64,000 bases of DNA from Paraescarpia echinospica (lineage: Eukaryota; Annelida; Polychaeta; Sabellida; Siboglinidae): the NCBI GenBank assembly GCA_020002185.1, contig CM034541.1, forward strand, positions 33,479,852-33,543,851, read 5' to 3'. How positions within the stretch are numbered: position 1 is the stretch's first letter; every line of letters starts with the position of its first letter. Positions 54,446 to 64,000 of the stretch are shown in pieces. Position numbers and translations under genes: made by a program. The notes beneath the pieces were generated by a model, which had not been told where the DNA came from, made no database searches, and was given only the letters and a program-made list of their open reading frames with translations.

Positions 54446-55772
54446 TCCCTGTAAAGACAGAATGGCGACAACTCAGAATTGGATCATAAATAATAATAAT
54501 TATTATAATTTTATTGCTAATAAAAAAATAAAATATAGAAAAATACAACATTGCATGAGTGTTATAACAAGAGACATATCTCAGCTTGATGCAACATGGT
54601 TTAATTTGTACTGGCAGTGCAATTTGTTCTGTCCAGCGTTTACAGTGAGTATTACTGAGTAAAATATTGAATTTGTTTCTGTCAACAAATAAAATGTCCA
54701 CAAATTGAATTAAAACTAAAAATGCCAACTTTTTTTAATGAAACAGATATTCTATAACACTACTTTCACAATATTTCTGAAATATTGAATATTTCCTGTG
54801 TAGCTTACTGTACTAGCCGACAGAAGACAGGATCTGGCATCTCTTTCCACAGCGAAGAATCCTCAATTATACAATATAGCTTAGGTAACAATCTGCACAA
54901 ACATACCCCATTGGCATTAATTTAGAAAACTACCAGTTTAATAAAATATTACAGCCATGTGCAAATTGACAGTAAATTACTTAAGTTGGGTGAATAATTA
55001 TTTAATAATATTATTGTACAGATTCCTAGCATGGTTGACACATTTTGTGTTAACCAAAAAGCTTAATGGGATAATAATATTATAACAAATAATTACTGAT
55101 AAAGGTTATTTCCCTCTGCAGACTCCCAGGCATAGTTATTTTTTTGACACTAATGAGACAAAACACGTTTTTGCAGGACACATGTCCTTGTGGAAATTGG
55201 CCAGATTAAAAAAGAATCTTGATCTGCATGTGAAAATGGCTGTTATGGAGCAGCTAGGAAATTATTAATGTTGTCTTCACGCAAGCAGCTGATGATGACC
55301 ATTTCAATGACCATGTCATGACCATGTCATTGCAATGGAAATCGAACATCTTTCTCAAAGCTCATTTCTTTTAGGGGGACATACCGTAAATTTGAAACAC
55401 AAACTTTTGTAATCTAAACAGACATACTCATACCCGAGACAGTGGGTGTACCAAATATAGGCCTATTGAGATGATACAGACACATGCATTTTAGTGAGGC
55501 AACTGTCTGAACCCATTGTACATTTACGACCCTGACTAACTGAAGTTAGTTAATAGTTAGTATGATAAATTATGATGAAAACTGGATGTTCTGCTGTATA
55601 ACTATAAGTACTGATACTGCAGTGGCTTATTGCCCTGCACTAGCATGGTTGTCACTGGTCCATGCAGATGTCGCTGTATCATGTGCCAACTGATAGTGGC
55701 TTAGTTCAATTAGTGTGTTCTATATATATCTGTGGGAGTAAAGTACTAAGTAGTGATGGTTGTATTCACCAG
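54446..55772 (+). other. DTWD1 intron 2, remaining part
   Basis: 1.3 kb of AT-rich intron sequence. No gene or clear mobile element is recognised. A short duplicated ACCATGTCATGACCATGTCA lies near 55310. Confidence 0.5.
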
Positions 55773-55938
55773 GTGGTGCTAGTATTTCCTGGAGAGGATT
55801 CCCTCACACTTGAGGAGTACATGCAACAGTATTGCCAGCGGGCGTCAGATGATGTTGCTGGAACCTCCAGAGTATCAGAGGAGAGAGACACATCGTCAGT
55901 CTCAGTTAAAACCAACACCGAGCTTACAGTGACAGGAG
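55773..55938 (+). CDS. DTWD1: DTWD1 coding exon 3
   Basis: 166 bp, phase 0 in and phase 1 out, acceptor ATTCACCAG, donor GTGGGT. It encodes VVLVFPGEDSLTLEEYMQQY, then CQRASDDVAGTSRVSEERDT and SSVSVKTNTELTVTG. VLVFPGxxS is a conserved strand of the DTW domain (human VALVFPGPQS). The second half is a Ser/Thr/Glu-rich, probably disordered insert that is also variable in vertebrate DTWD1. Confidence 0.92.
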
Positions 55939-56354
55939 GTGGGTGGTTACCTTCATAAACACATTCCTTGAAACCCTTGTTGGTAATCCGATTCTGATAA
56001 CTAAAAGATAAATATTAGTAAATAAAATGTCTGCTTTGTTTAAAGGACAGTTTAAATATATATTTGAATACTGTAGTGTAGTGCATGTGGTATGTCTAAA
56101 AAGAATAATAGTGAAACTGTCTTCTGTTGATGTAAATAATATTACATTAGTAACAAATTGATCCACTGCATGCAATTGTTACCAATGTACTAGAACTCCT
56201 GATATACTATAGGAATCCTGATTGACCATTGATACTGTGAACAGCTCTTATTGAAATATTTTACTATCACAGTATTTTTGTTAATGTTGATACAACATCC
56301 TGCAGCCAACATAGAGAAATGACGACATATGATTAAGTTATAATGTTGTTTTAG

Positions 56355-56534
56355 ATGAAGAAAGCAGCAGCAGCGACAAGCGGAGTAATTCGAGTACCGG
56401 AGACATAGAAAATTGCCACCATACAAAACGACTGAAAAAACTACCAAAATACAAAAATGGTTTTGAGAGAGTTGTATTCATTGACAGTACTTGGCATCAA
56501 GTGAACAAGATATCCAGCGATGAGCGGCTAAGGG
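56355..56534 (+). CDS. DTWD1: DTWD1 coding exon 4 with the DTW signature
   Basis: 180 bp, phase 1 in and out, acceptor TTGTTTTAG, donor GTAGGT. It begins DEESSSSDKRSNSSTGD, and a Lys-rich linker follows. Then comes GFERVVFIDSTWHQVNKISS followed by DERLRG. The D-S-T-W signature is the family's defining motif (D-x-T-W), placed in the S-adenosylmethionine-binding region. Human DTWD1 has IFIDSTWNQTNKIFTDERLQG here. The adjacent intron holds a repeat X relative at 56585-56880. Confidence 0.95.
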
Positions 56535-56584
56535 GTAGGTGCTTTTTACTTTTTATTTAAACTACCTGTACGCTTGTTCTCACA

Positions 56585-56880
56585 TGTCATCCTCACAAGC
56601 CGGGGTGGTTGTTGACTACACTGCCCCAGGCAGTTACCCTACGCCATTCACTGAATTAGTTGTATAGCTGTACTTGAACTGTTAGTCGATCGTACCATGC
56701 TGTGGGAAAATAAATTATAGACAAATGCCTGCACCCCAGATCAAAGGTCACTACGGGTAATCCCAATATATTTACCTGTTCAACCATACTCATGAGTGGC
56801 TGAGTTATAATGTGTATTCAGATAATTACTTCTACTTCCCAAACATTACATGTAATATCAGCCACGTTTGCTGAAACAAA
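56585..56880 (+). repeat. Dispersed repeat X, copy 3 (diverged)
   Basis: TCCTCACAAGCCGGGGTGG at its start and CTTCTACTTCCCAAACATTA near its end match copy 2 at 52340-52790; the middle differs. Located in the last intron of DTWD1. Confidence 0.7.
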
Positions 56881-58604
56881 AACAGATGAATCTTCGAAGA
56901 TGACAAGATTATTGGCTCAACTTAAATTAAGTGTTGTAAGGCGATCCGCTCCTCCGTTGCTGAATAGTTCACGAGTCATGGGCATTCTTCCCCACGTCGC
57001 AACATTGTTATGGACTATTTGTCGGCTGATAAACTTTCAGAGATTAGTCGTCGATGAAAACTTTGCTACATGTATGCTGGACTTTATATTCTAGTAACTC
57101 TGTTATATCAATATAATCATTCACTTTTCGTTGATTGCATTTAAAATAGAAGGTAAGTTGTTTTATAACATAGTATCCAGTCGTAAGGAGTGCTCAAAGC
57201 TTTGTAGTGGGGTGGTCACATGTTTCGGTGACCGGTGGCGTAATGGCCCCACTTATAGGTTTAGGCTAAATCTTGATATAGTGTAACTCTTCAGCAGGTA
57301 GTTGGGATTATAGTTAGTGTGAATGAATGGTGTGCTTGGTTAGTACGGTACAGTGCCTAAGGTCTACTGTTATTACAGTAGTAATGCTGTTGTTGTATAT
57401 ATCTATAACAATACTGCTAATGTTGTATATGCCGAAATGTTGACTCTGTCATCCAGGTACAGGAGACTAGTATGGGCTCAGTCACAGGCCTGGCCTTGGG
57501 ATGTAGAACCCACATTTCTCTCTCTTTCACTTAATCTCTTTAATAAACATCATTCATTTGGCCTTATTTCATCACTATTCATGACTTGTGTTGGTGCTTG
57601 TATAAAGCGCTTTTACACTTTGGCTTTGTGTGGTGTCATTCATATTCTATATTTTGTAGAATGTTTTGTGGGTTTTTAGTAGCTTAATTATGAATACTGT
57701 AGTTTCTGAAACTGTGGGACAGATACCTGTAGCGAGATTGAAGTCGTCACATGATATTATACAGATGTACACAAGACAGTGCTTGCAGACAGCTGGCTTA
57801 TGAAATCAAATCAATAAAATAAAAAGTTATGTATTTCTAATTTAACATGACAAGAGCAGTTTAATAAACATTACAAATTCAGTTGATCACGGAATGATCA
57901 CGCTGAAATGGTATTAAAATAGATAGTGCTAAAGACGTATGTCTATGTTGTGGACTACTTGTCTAGTGATGCGTAATGATACACGGTGTAGTTAAGAACT
58001 ATGTGAGTACTGAAACATACATATGGATAAAAGCACGGTAATGCGTTACAAATCTGTGATACGTGCATCACAAAAAAAGTTTGTAGTTCCTTTTGAAACT
58101 TATCTATTTCATAAGTTAAGGCAACATTCAGATTCACTAAGCTCAAAACTGTCACGTGGACTCTACTTGTTTTTCTTTAAATTTTTTGGGAAAATGTGTG
58201 TTGACGTACGTCATTTTCGACGTACAAAAATGACATAAAAGTACTTATTAAACACAGTTGCCAATCAATGTTTTTTTAAATGCTTAAACAGTGTTAGGTA
58301 AACATTTAGCACTATTTTCATGGTATAGTTACCAATTATTGACAATTTATGCAACATCCACCGATACCCAGACCAAACGCTACTGCAAGAACAGTTGTGG
58401 TGATCACTCAAAAGTTTTATTATTCACAGAGTAATTCACCTGCTTTAAATATATTAAGCTACTACCTAACTAATCTAGCACTTTTATTGACAAGTAGAAA
58501 TTATCTATGGCATTGATGGCATCCTAAGAACCGCGTGTACGTTTTACTTAGTGTACGTAAGTGCAACAGAAAGTTTACCAGCCGTTTTGTTCTCGTTTGT
58601 CTAG
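56881..58604 (+). other. DTWD1 last intron, remaining part
   Basis: 1.7 kb AT-rich intron sequence. The 94- and 108-codon frames at 56810-57094 and 57353-57679 show no recognised motif. Confidence 0.5.
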
Positions 58605-58855
58605 GTTTGCAGCGAATTGAGCTGAAATCTCGCGAGACGAAGTTCTGGCGCCACCAGAAGGACAAGCCGAGGACGTACCTGGCAACAACAGAGGCCATCT
58701 ACTACTTCTTGTGTGACTACCATGAGCTAGTCATGCCGACAGACTACCGGGGTGAATACGACAACTTACTGTTTCTCTTCTGCTTCGTGTACCAGAAGAT
58801 ACGCCATTTGTTCGACGGCGGGAAAAACCTGAAGGCTTACAGCAAACAGAAATAG
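58605..58855 (+). CDS. DTWD1: DTWD1 terminal coding exon
   Basis: 83 codons plus a completing split Gly codon; acceptor GTTTGTCTAG, stop TAG at 58853-58855. It encodes [20 protein letters not shown], then [40 protein letters not shown] and a short Lys-rich tail. This matches human DTWD1 (LLQVELKTRKTCFWRHQKGK and LSTIEAIYYFLVDYH). The FWRHQ and [18 protein letters not shown] elements close the catalytic pocket in the family. The 3' UTR follows; an ATAAAT cluster near 58940 is the nearest polyadenylation-like signal. Confidence 0.95.
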
Positions 58856-59540
58856 AAGGCAGCCTCGTCACAGCATAATTAACAGCAGAGTTCTGCGCAG
58901 CTTTGAATAGCGTTGAAATCAGTGTGTACTTAGAATGTCACATAAATATATTTGCCATGCGTTCTGTTTACGGTTTGTGGAATTAACAGGTTAATTTTCA
59001 GATGGTTGTAATCCCAAAACCAAGGGGTATTATGGTGTTAGAAAATTCGTAGTTGTTATGCAGGTATTCGTGGCAACCCTTAAGTTCGGGATACAGTGGC
59101 ACTTTTCGCCCGACCAGAAATTAGACCAAACCAAACCACGTCAGACCGACACTGACTAGCCCTGACTACTATCGACGTAGTGGAACGTTTTCAGGTTTAC
59201 GTGAGCATTATGTCAAGCCGGTTTCGAGTGTGGCTCAGTCAGTGTCGCTCAGTACAGTGGATGTACTGCAGTAGAGGGATTCTAGTTTGGTGTGGCCATG
59301 TCGGGTCGGACGAAAAGTGCCAGTTTATCCTGACCTTAAGTTGTGACTTCATACCGGCTGCGCCAAACAGCACAATATATATTATTAACTGCAGATATGC
59401 CAAAAAGAGCCATAACAAGGCAAGAATGACTATAACATTATAAAACAACATCTGTTAAAATAGTCTTTGTTCCTGAAACAATGTGGAATGGTGGAAGACC
59501 TATCTTGCCCGCTCGATAACTGCGGTTGATTCGCCCAGTT
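58856..59540. other. 3' flank of DTWD1
   Basis: Probable 3' UTR followed by spacer. Short frames at 59180-59451 on both strands have no recognised motif. Confidence 0.5.
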
Positions 59541-60234
59541 TTTAGTCCTTTGGCCGAAGGTCCAAGGGACTATTGCCATCACTCTGCGTCCGCCGTCCGC
59601 CGTTAGCTGCCGTATCTCAGAAATCGTTCAGCAACTTTTTCTATAATTTCGCATAGACATATCTTGGGGCACTGCCACTATGCACGAGAAATCTGTATTT
59701 GATTGAAACATTTTAAGGGCTCCCTAGGGCCTCCAAGGACCCCAAAACTGGTAAAAATGTAACATTTGGCCTATTTTTTCAAAAACTGTTCAGCAACTTT
59801 TTTTCTAATTTTGTATAGATGTATCTTAGGGTGCTGCCACTATATACAAGAAATCTATTTGATTGAATCATTCTAAGGGCACCTAAGGGACCCCCAAAGT
59901 GCAAAAGGTTTACATTATCTAGTGATGTGGTTTTGAGAAGGGCCCTTGAGACCATCCCCAACAGTACATGTTGTGTAATGTGCCACAAAGTCAAAAGCTG
60001 TGACTAATCTCTACAGCCCAGTCCATTGAGACCTTGACTAATCTTTAATTGGTCACAGCACCCAGGCAGAGTAGACACACTTGACCCCTGTTAGACTGAA
60101 CAGTTGCCTAACACTTTTAAACTGTATCTTCAAAACTATTGATTTTCTATAATTGCAAGTTGTGTTTATTTTGATGTTCATTTAATTATTATAAAATGGT
60201 GTGACTGTGGTGTCTATTGGTTAAAGATGTATTG

Positions 60235-60325
60235 TCTGTAGAAACCTGTAGGTGACAAACATAGAAAATTAATATTCTGTCACCTGTAGGTGACAAACAT
60301 AGAAAATTAATATTCTGGATAACTA
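60235..60325. repeat. 39-bp tandem duplication
   Basis: ACCTGTAGGTGACAAACATA followed by GAAAATTAATATTCTG occurs twice, starting near 60244 and 60283. CACCTGTAGGTG is itself palindromic. Confidence 0.9.
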
Positions 60326-60575
60326 TAGAGTGAAATATCCTACACTTTATTTATATCAAATGCATTCTACTGTTCTGTTTACGCTTGCCATGCCTTGTGT
60401 AGACATGGTACTGTGTAAATCAACTGTATCAATATAGACTAATAATTACAGATTCACAATATAGTTAACACCTGAAACAACCAAATGTCAACCATTAGAA
60501 GAGTTGACATAGTTCCGCTATACACTATATATGTAAATTTAACCAGCTGCCATGTCAAGTCCGTTATAATTGTGA

Positions 60576-60890
60576 CTAACAGTGTTCAAAATTATTCAGG
60601 TAAATAGTAAATAACAAAGGACACAAGTTTTCTCCTTGCCATACCTCTACACATGAGAAGAAGGCTGACACAGCCTGGCCCTCATTTATACATGATTTAG
60701 CATTTTTGTACATGTTGTATACAACTTTCAACACAATACCATTAATACCGTATGAAATTATCTTAGACCACAGGGAGGACCGGTCTACTAAATCAAATGC
60801 TTTCTTATAATCGATGAAGACACAATAAAGCCTTTTGAGTCGAGACAAATACAATTCAACCAATACCCCTATCTGAACACTGCCTGTTCT
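60576..60890 (-). pseudogene. LINE reverse transcriptase core fragment
   Basis: The minus strand reads LYCVFIDYKKAFDLVDRSSL (RT motif A with the catalytic Asp), then WSKIISYGINGIVLKVVYNM, SCINEGQAVSAFFSCVEVWQ and GENLCPLLFTIYLNNFEHC. This is an RT of a LINE common in lophotrochozoans and other invertebrates. The catalytic FADD box and everything else are missing; 95 codons survive intact. Confidence 0.85.
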
Positions 60891-61839
60891 TCACCTATTA
60901 CATTCGCTTTGTTTAGGTATGTGGTCAGTCTGGTGTTCTGAACAATCACTAAGGATTAATGAACACTTGTGCAGAATGTCACCCACTTGGCAGGTTTAAT
61001 TGATCTATTCAGCAATGAGGACACTGCTTAGGCCTCACTCTGGACACTGTCACTCACAGTGTTGTGTATTGTCTTAGTTGGTGCATTGAGCTAATCTACT
61101 TGACCATGAATCAGTGGTGGCTCTGGTTGTGTATTACACCCAGCTGTGGAGCTAAGATTCTCTGCCTGCTATTGTTTGATGGAAGCTGTGACTAATCTGT
61201 AATTGGTCACTGGCAGTATCTTGTGTCAACAGACAGCATTAAGCCACTAGACCCTGTTAAACTGGACAGTTGCCTGTAGGTTTTAAACTGTGTCAAACAG
61301 TGAGTCTACCTTTTGCTCTCAGATAATCTGTCCTCTTAGACTTAGTTTTACACATGAAGACATAATCTGGCATAACTTTGTAGCAGCACATTTGTACTTC
61401 CAGTGTATCATTGCAACATAACATACATATTACATACTGTGTGCCACATTTAAATGTTTTGCATGTAATATTTCCATGCAATTCATTTGCATATATAATG
61501 TAAAACTTCAATAGCCGTTTTCTTCATTTTCACTTTTTGATCCCTACCATGTTCAATGCTCCACAACTTTGCCAATTTTTGTAGCAGTCATATTTTTTGA
61601 AACCGTGTAAAGCACCCTACCAAACCTTTACAAGGATGTAAGAAAACAGTGTTACAATTTTTCCGACTTATCACTCATTTGGTCAGCCGGGGTCACATAT
61701 AGACGTATTAGTCCAAAGGACTTCAGGGCCACTTGGCCCATTTTTACATTTGATCTTGCCACAGTGGCGTAGAACAAACAGAAATTACAAAAAAGCACTG
61801 CAAGATTTTATTATAAGATTATTATTAGAACTTCTGTGA

Positions 61840-62060
61840 CATTCACATCCGCCATTGTTAAAGATGGCGGTCGTCACTATAATGTTAGCAACCGCGTCAC
61901 TCACAGCAGTAATTTGTATGTCTGTGTACAGATTTGTGGGCAGCGATTTCAAAAATGTTAAATCTTCGCTGACATTGATATATTCGCCATTTAAAAAAAA
62001 GGCGAGGCGATATAACTTGGTAATTCATACGTGGCAGTCGTGATGGCAATGCTTAATGTA
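61840..62060. repeat. Repeat unit with CCGCCAT/ATGGCGG palindrome
   Basis: CCGCCATTGTTAAAGATGGCGG at 61852-61873 resembles the palindrome at 22513-22534, with the same GTCGTCA following. TCGCCATTTAAAAAAAAGGCGA near 61985-62005 is a second, imperfect palindrome. Probably the same dispersed family. Confidence 0.45.
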
Positions 62061-62474
62061 TGTTAGAAAAAATACAGCATCGTTACACAAACACCACAAC
62101 GCGCTCGTGTATGCGATGGTTTCAGCGCACGACAGAAGTAGAAAACCGCGTCACGCTCGTGCTGCAATACTCGTGTGTTCAAAATGTTGAGTGTCGGAGA
62201 GAAAGTTTAGTTCATGTACATCAACAGGCCACATCCATGATACTGTAGTCTAATTGTCAAATAGTATTCGTATTGCTATGGTATTGGCACTAGGGTAGAG
62301 GTAAGTAGATTGTGTCAGCGTCTGCTTCATGTTGCCAAGCAACCTAGTCCATGTCTTGGGGGCAGGTCTCCCGTAGTATTTGTGACACGCGCATGGTTCC
62401 TGCGATTGTTAAGTTACGGTTACCCACTCATTACGTTTTATATTCCGAACAATGGATTTACACTAAATAAACGA

Positions 62475-62775
62475 TGCATACATACATACATACATACATC
62501 CAGTACAAATGCATGTACATTTTGTGCACAACTATTTAATATAGTGGAAAAGTAGTTTTGTAATATAATACATCAATCTTTCAGAAATACACACATGACA
62601 AGAACGATGATACATACATACATACATACATACATGCATACAAACATGCATTCATGCATACATACGTACATTTATACATGCATGCATACGTACATGTGCA
62701 GATACATACATACGCACATACATGCATACATACATACATTCATACATACACATGTATACATACATGTATACGTAT
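62475..62775. repeat. (CATA)n microsatellites
   Basis: Three runs of CATACATA at 62478-62500, 62610-62670 and 62700-62770 with CATG variants. Overlapping His/Tyr-rich frames are artefacts. Confidence 0.95.
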
Positions 62776-63185
62776 TATACACCTATACGTTCTGTATTTG
62801 TTGTTTCCAGCGCTCGGCAACGTTCTATTAATTGACTATTAATTGACTAGTCTATTATTATGGTCTTATGAGGTCTCATTCAACTAGTCAGCTTTTTCAG
62901 AACATTATCGCCAAACCGACCTATATATGGCACTGAGGGTGGTCACTGCCAGGGTGCTTGTCGCCCTCAGTGGTTATTTTACGTCGTCTCCGAGTCAGGA
63001 GGAATACACAGTCCTCGTAGTTGAGAGCCATTTTAACCAAATATCATACAATACTTACAATACAATAACCTTTATTTTTCAACAAATGGAAATTCATGTG
63101 GTAAATATCCACACTTTACCAAGAAATATTAGTACATTTAAAGCTGATTAAGTTTAGTGATGTACATATTGGTCAATCATGACAT

Positions 63186-64000
63186 TACTAATAATAATAA
63201 TATATTTTATTTAATATAGCGCCAGATCCAATTATAAATTGTTCGTGGCGCTTTACAACATGTAGAACCCAGATAGAGGTATTAATGATGGCTAAATAAG
63301 CATGCATTTTCTAAAAGAATATTAAAATATTAGTAAAATACGAATAAATACAGTAATTAAATAAATATATTAAAATAATGATCATAGCTACAGTTCTATG
63401 TAGAAATAAGACATTGTCAATTCATTTAACTGAACTAATGTACATGTAAGTATAAAATAAATATATAAATAGGTTAATTAATACATAAGAGATATAAAAC
63501 AAATCAATGCAGAGAGTAAACTATGCCACATTGGACAAGAACGAGAGTCTAAAAAAATGAGTCTTTAAGCGTGCCTTGAAAGTAGAGAGACAATCAGACG
63601 TTTTAATGTCATTAGGCAAAGTGTTCCACAATGTCGCTGCGGCGACCGCAAACGAATTGTCCCCAGCTTTGACATGAGTCCGCAGGACCGTTAACATGTT
63701 ATTGTTGGTAGAGCGCAGGGCTCTTGTTGGTTTGTATGGGCATACAAGGTCGCATAAATATTTCGGGGCATCGCCATGCACAGCTTTATATGTAAACACT
63801 AATAGCTTAAAGTCGATTCTGTGTGCTACAGGCAACCAGTGAAGAATGCACAACAGAGGCATGGCGCTGTCACTCCGTGGGCGGCGTAGGATCAACCTAG
63901 CAGCAGAGTTGTGCATTCTCTGCAGTCGAGCGATGTTGTTGACAGAAGTGCCGTATAGAAGTGAATTGCAGTAATCAAGCCTTGATGTAATAATGGCGTT
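63186..64000 (-). mobile_element. Second copy of the L2-like LINE, 3' end, cut by the window edge
   Basis: About 800 bp nearly identical to 46430-47260, including the ATT-rich tail (here with four ATA/ATT units), the 3' UTR and the ORF2 C-terminus (63916-63521, starting HNSAARLILRRPRSDSAMPL and ending FKARLKTHFFRL). Differences are scattered single bases and 2-3-base indels. The ORF2 is open to the edge apart from a frame change close to the edge (63916). Confidence 0.95.

Larger units (their letters stand above)
59543..61715. mobile_element. Repeat element with AGTCCTTTGG ends
   Basis: The left end TAGTCCTTTGGCCGAAGGTC and the reverse complement of the right end AAGTCCTTTGGACTAATACG share AGTCCTTTGG. 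The left side has two tandem subunits of about 150 bp (GTTCAGCAACTTTTT and AGAAATCTxTTTGATTGAA in each). Inside, a block with AGCTGTGACTAATCT and GTTAAACTGGACAGTTGCCT is present at both about 60000-60110 and 61185-61290. The CCTTTGGCCGAAGG palindrome family is common in aquatic invertebrate genomes. Whether the two ends belong to one element is inference. Confidence 0.4.

Overview
This window is animal nuclear DNA, most likely from a marine invertebrate; the phylum cannot be fixed from the sequence. The evidence is spliced genes with GT-AG introns, AT-rich spacers, long microsatellites, and a dense, nested load of non-LTR retrotransposons, a Gypsy-type LTR element and DNA transposons. There are no operons, no CRISPR array and no rRNA or tRNA gene that I can support.

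Two host genes stand out. (1) A complete five-exon coding region on the + strand at 51345-58855 encodes a 300-residue DTWD1 orthologue, a tRNA-uridine aminocarboxypropyltransferase. All its splice junctions are in phase. Its second coding exon is preceded by two extra tandem copies of its own 3' splice site and first codons; only the last copy is open. (2) A tentative 3' end of a single-pass membrane protein with an Ig-like domain lies at 13991-17859: an Ig-like exon, a transmembrane exon and a basic Ser-rich tail exon, joined by phase-1 introns. Its 5' end was not found.

Layout. 1-3.2 kb: remnants of two LINEs on the + strand. 4.1-4.8 kb: a microsatellite and a MITE-like element built on a 55-bp minisatellite. 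5.9-8.3 kb: a PIF/Harbinger-like DNA transposon with a broken transposase. 8.3-14 kb: mostly unassigned AT-rich DNA. 14-18 kb: the Ig/TM gene with low-complexity introns. 18.7-20.3 kb: repeat remnants and microsatellites. 20.5-31.3 kb: a minus-strand LINE split by an 8.27-kb element with about 350-400-bp inverted repeats, which itself carries another LINE, fragments of an invertebrate repeat-associated gene and a third LINE tail. 31.4-32.1 kb: a LINE ORF1 on the + strand. 33.6-46.4 kb: two copies of one LINE family. The second has tandem 470-bp units at its 5' end and is split by a SINE-like insert and then by a 4.9-kb Gypsy element. 46.4-50.1 kb: an almost intact L2-like LINE on the minus strand, interrupted by one stop codon; a close copy of its 3' end enters at 63.2 kb. 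50.3-58.9 kb: DTWD1. 59.5-64 kb: a repeat with AGTCCTTTGG ends, a LINE RT fragment, microsatellites and the second L2-like end.

Family calls rest on recognising protein and repeat motifs by eye. Clade names for the LINEs and for the 8.27-kb element are provisional.
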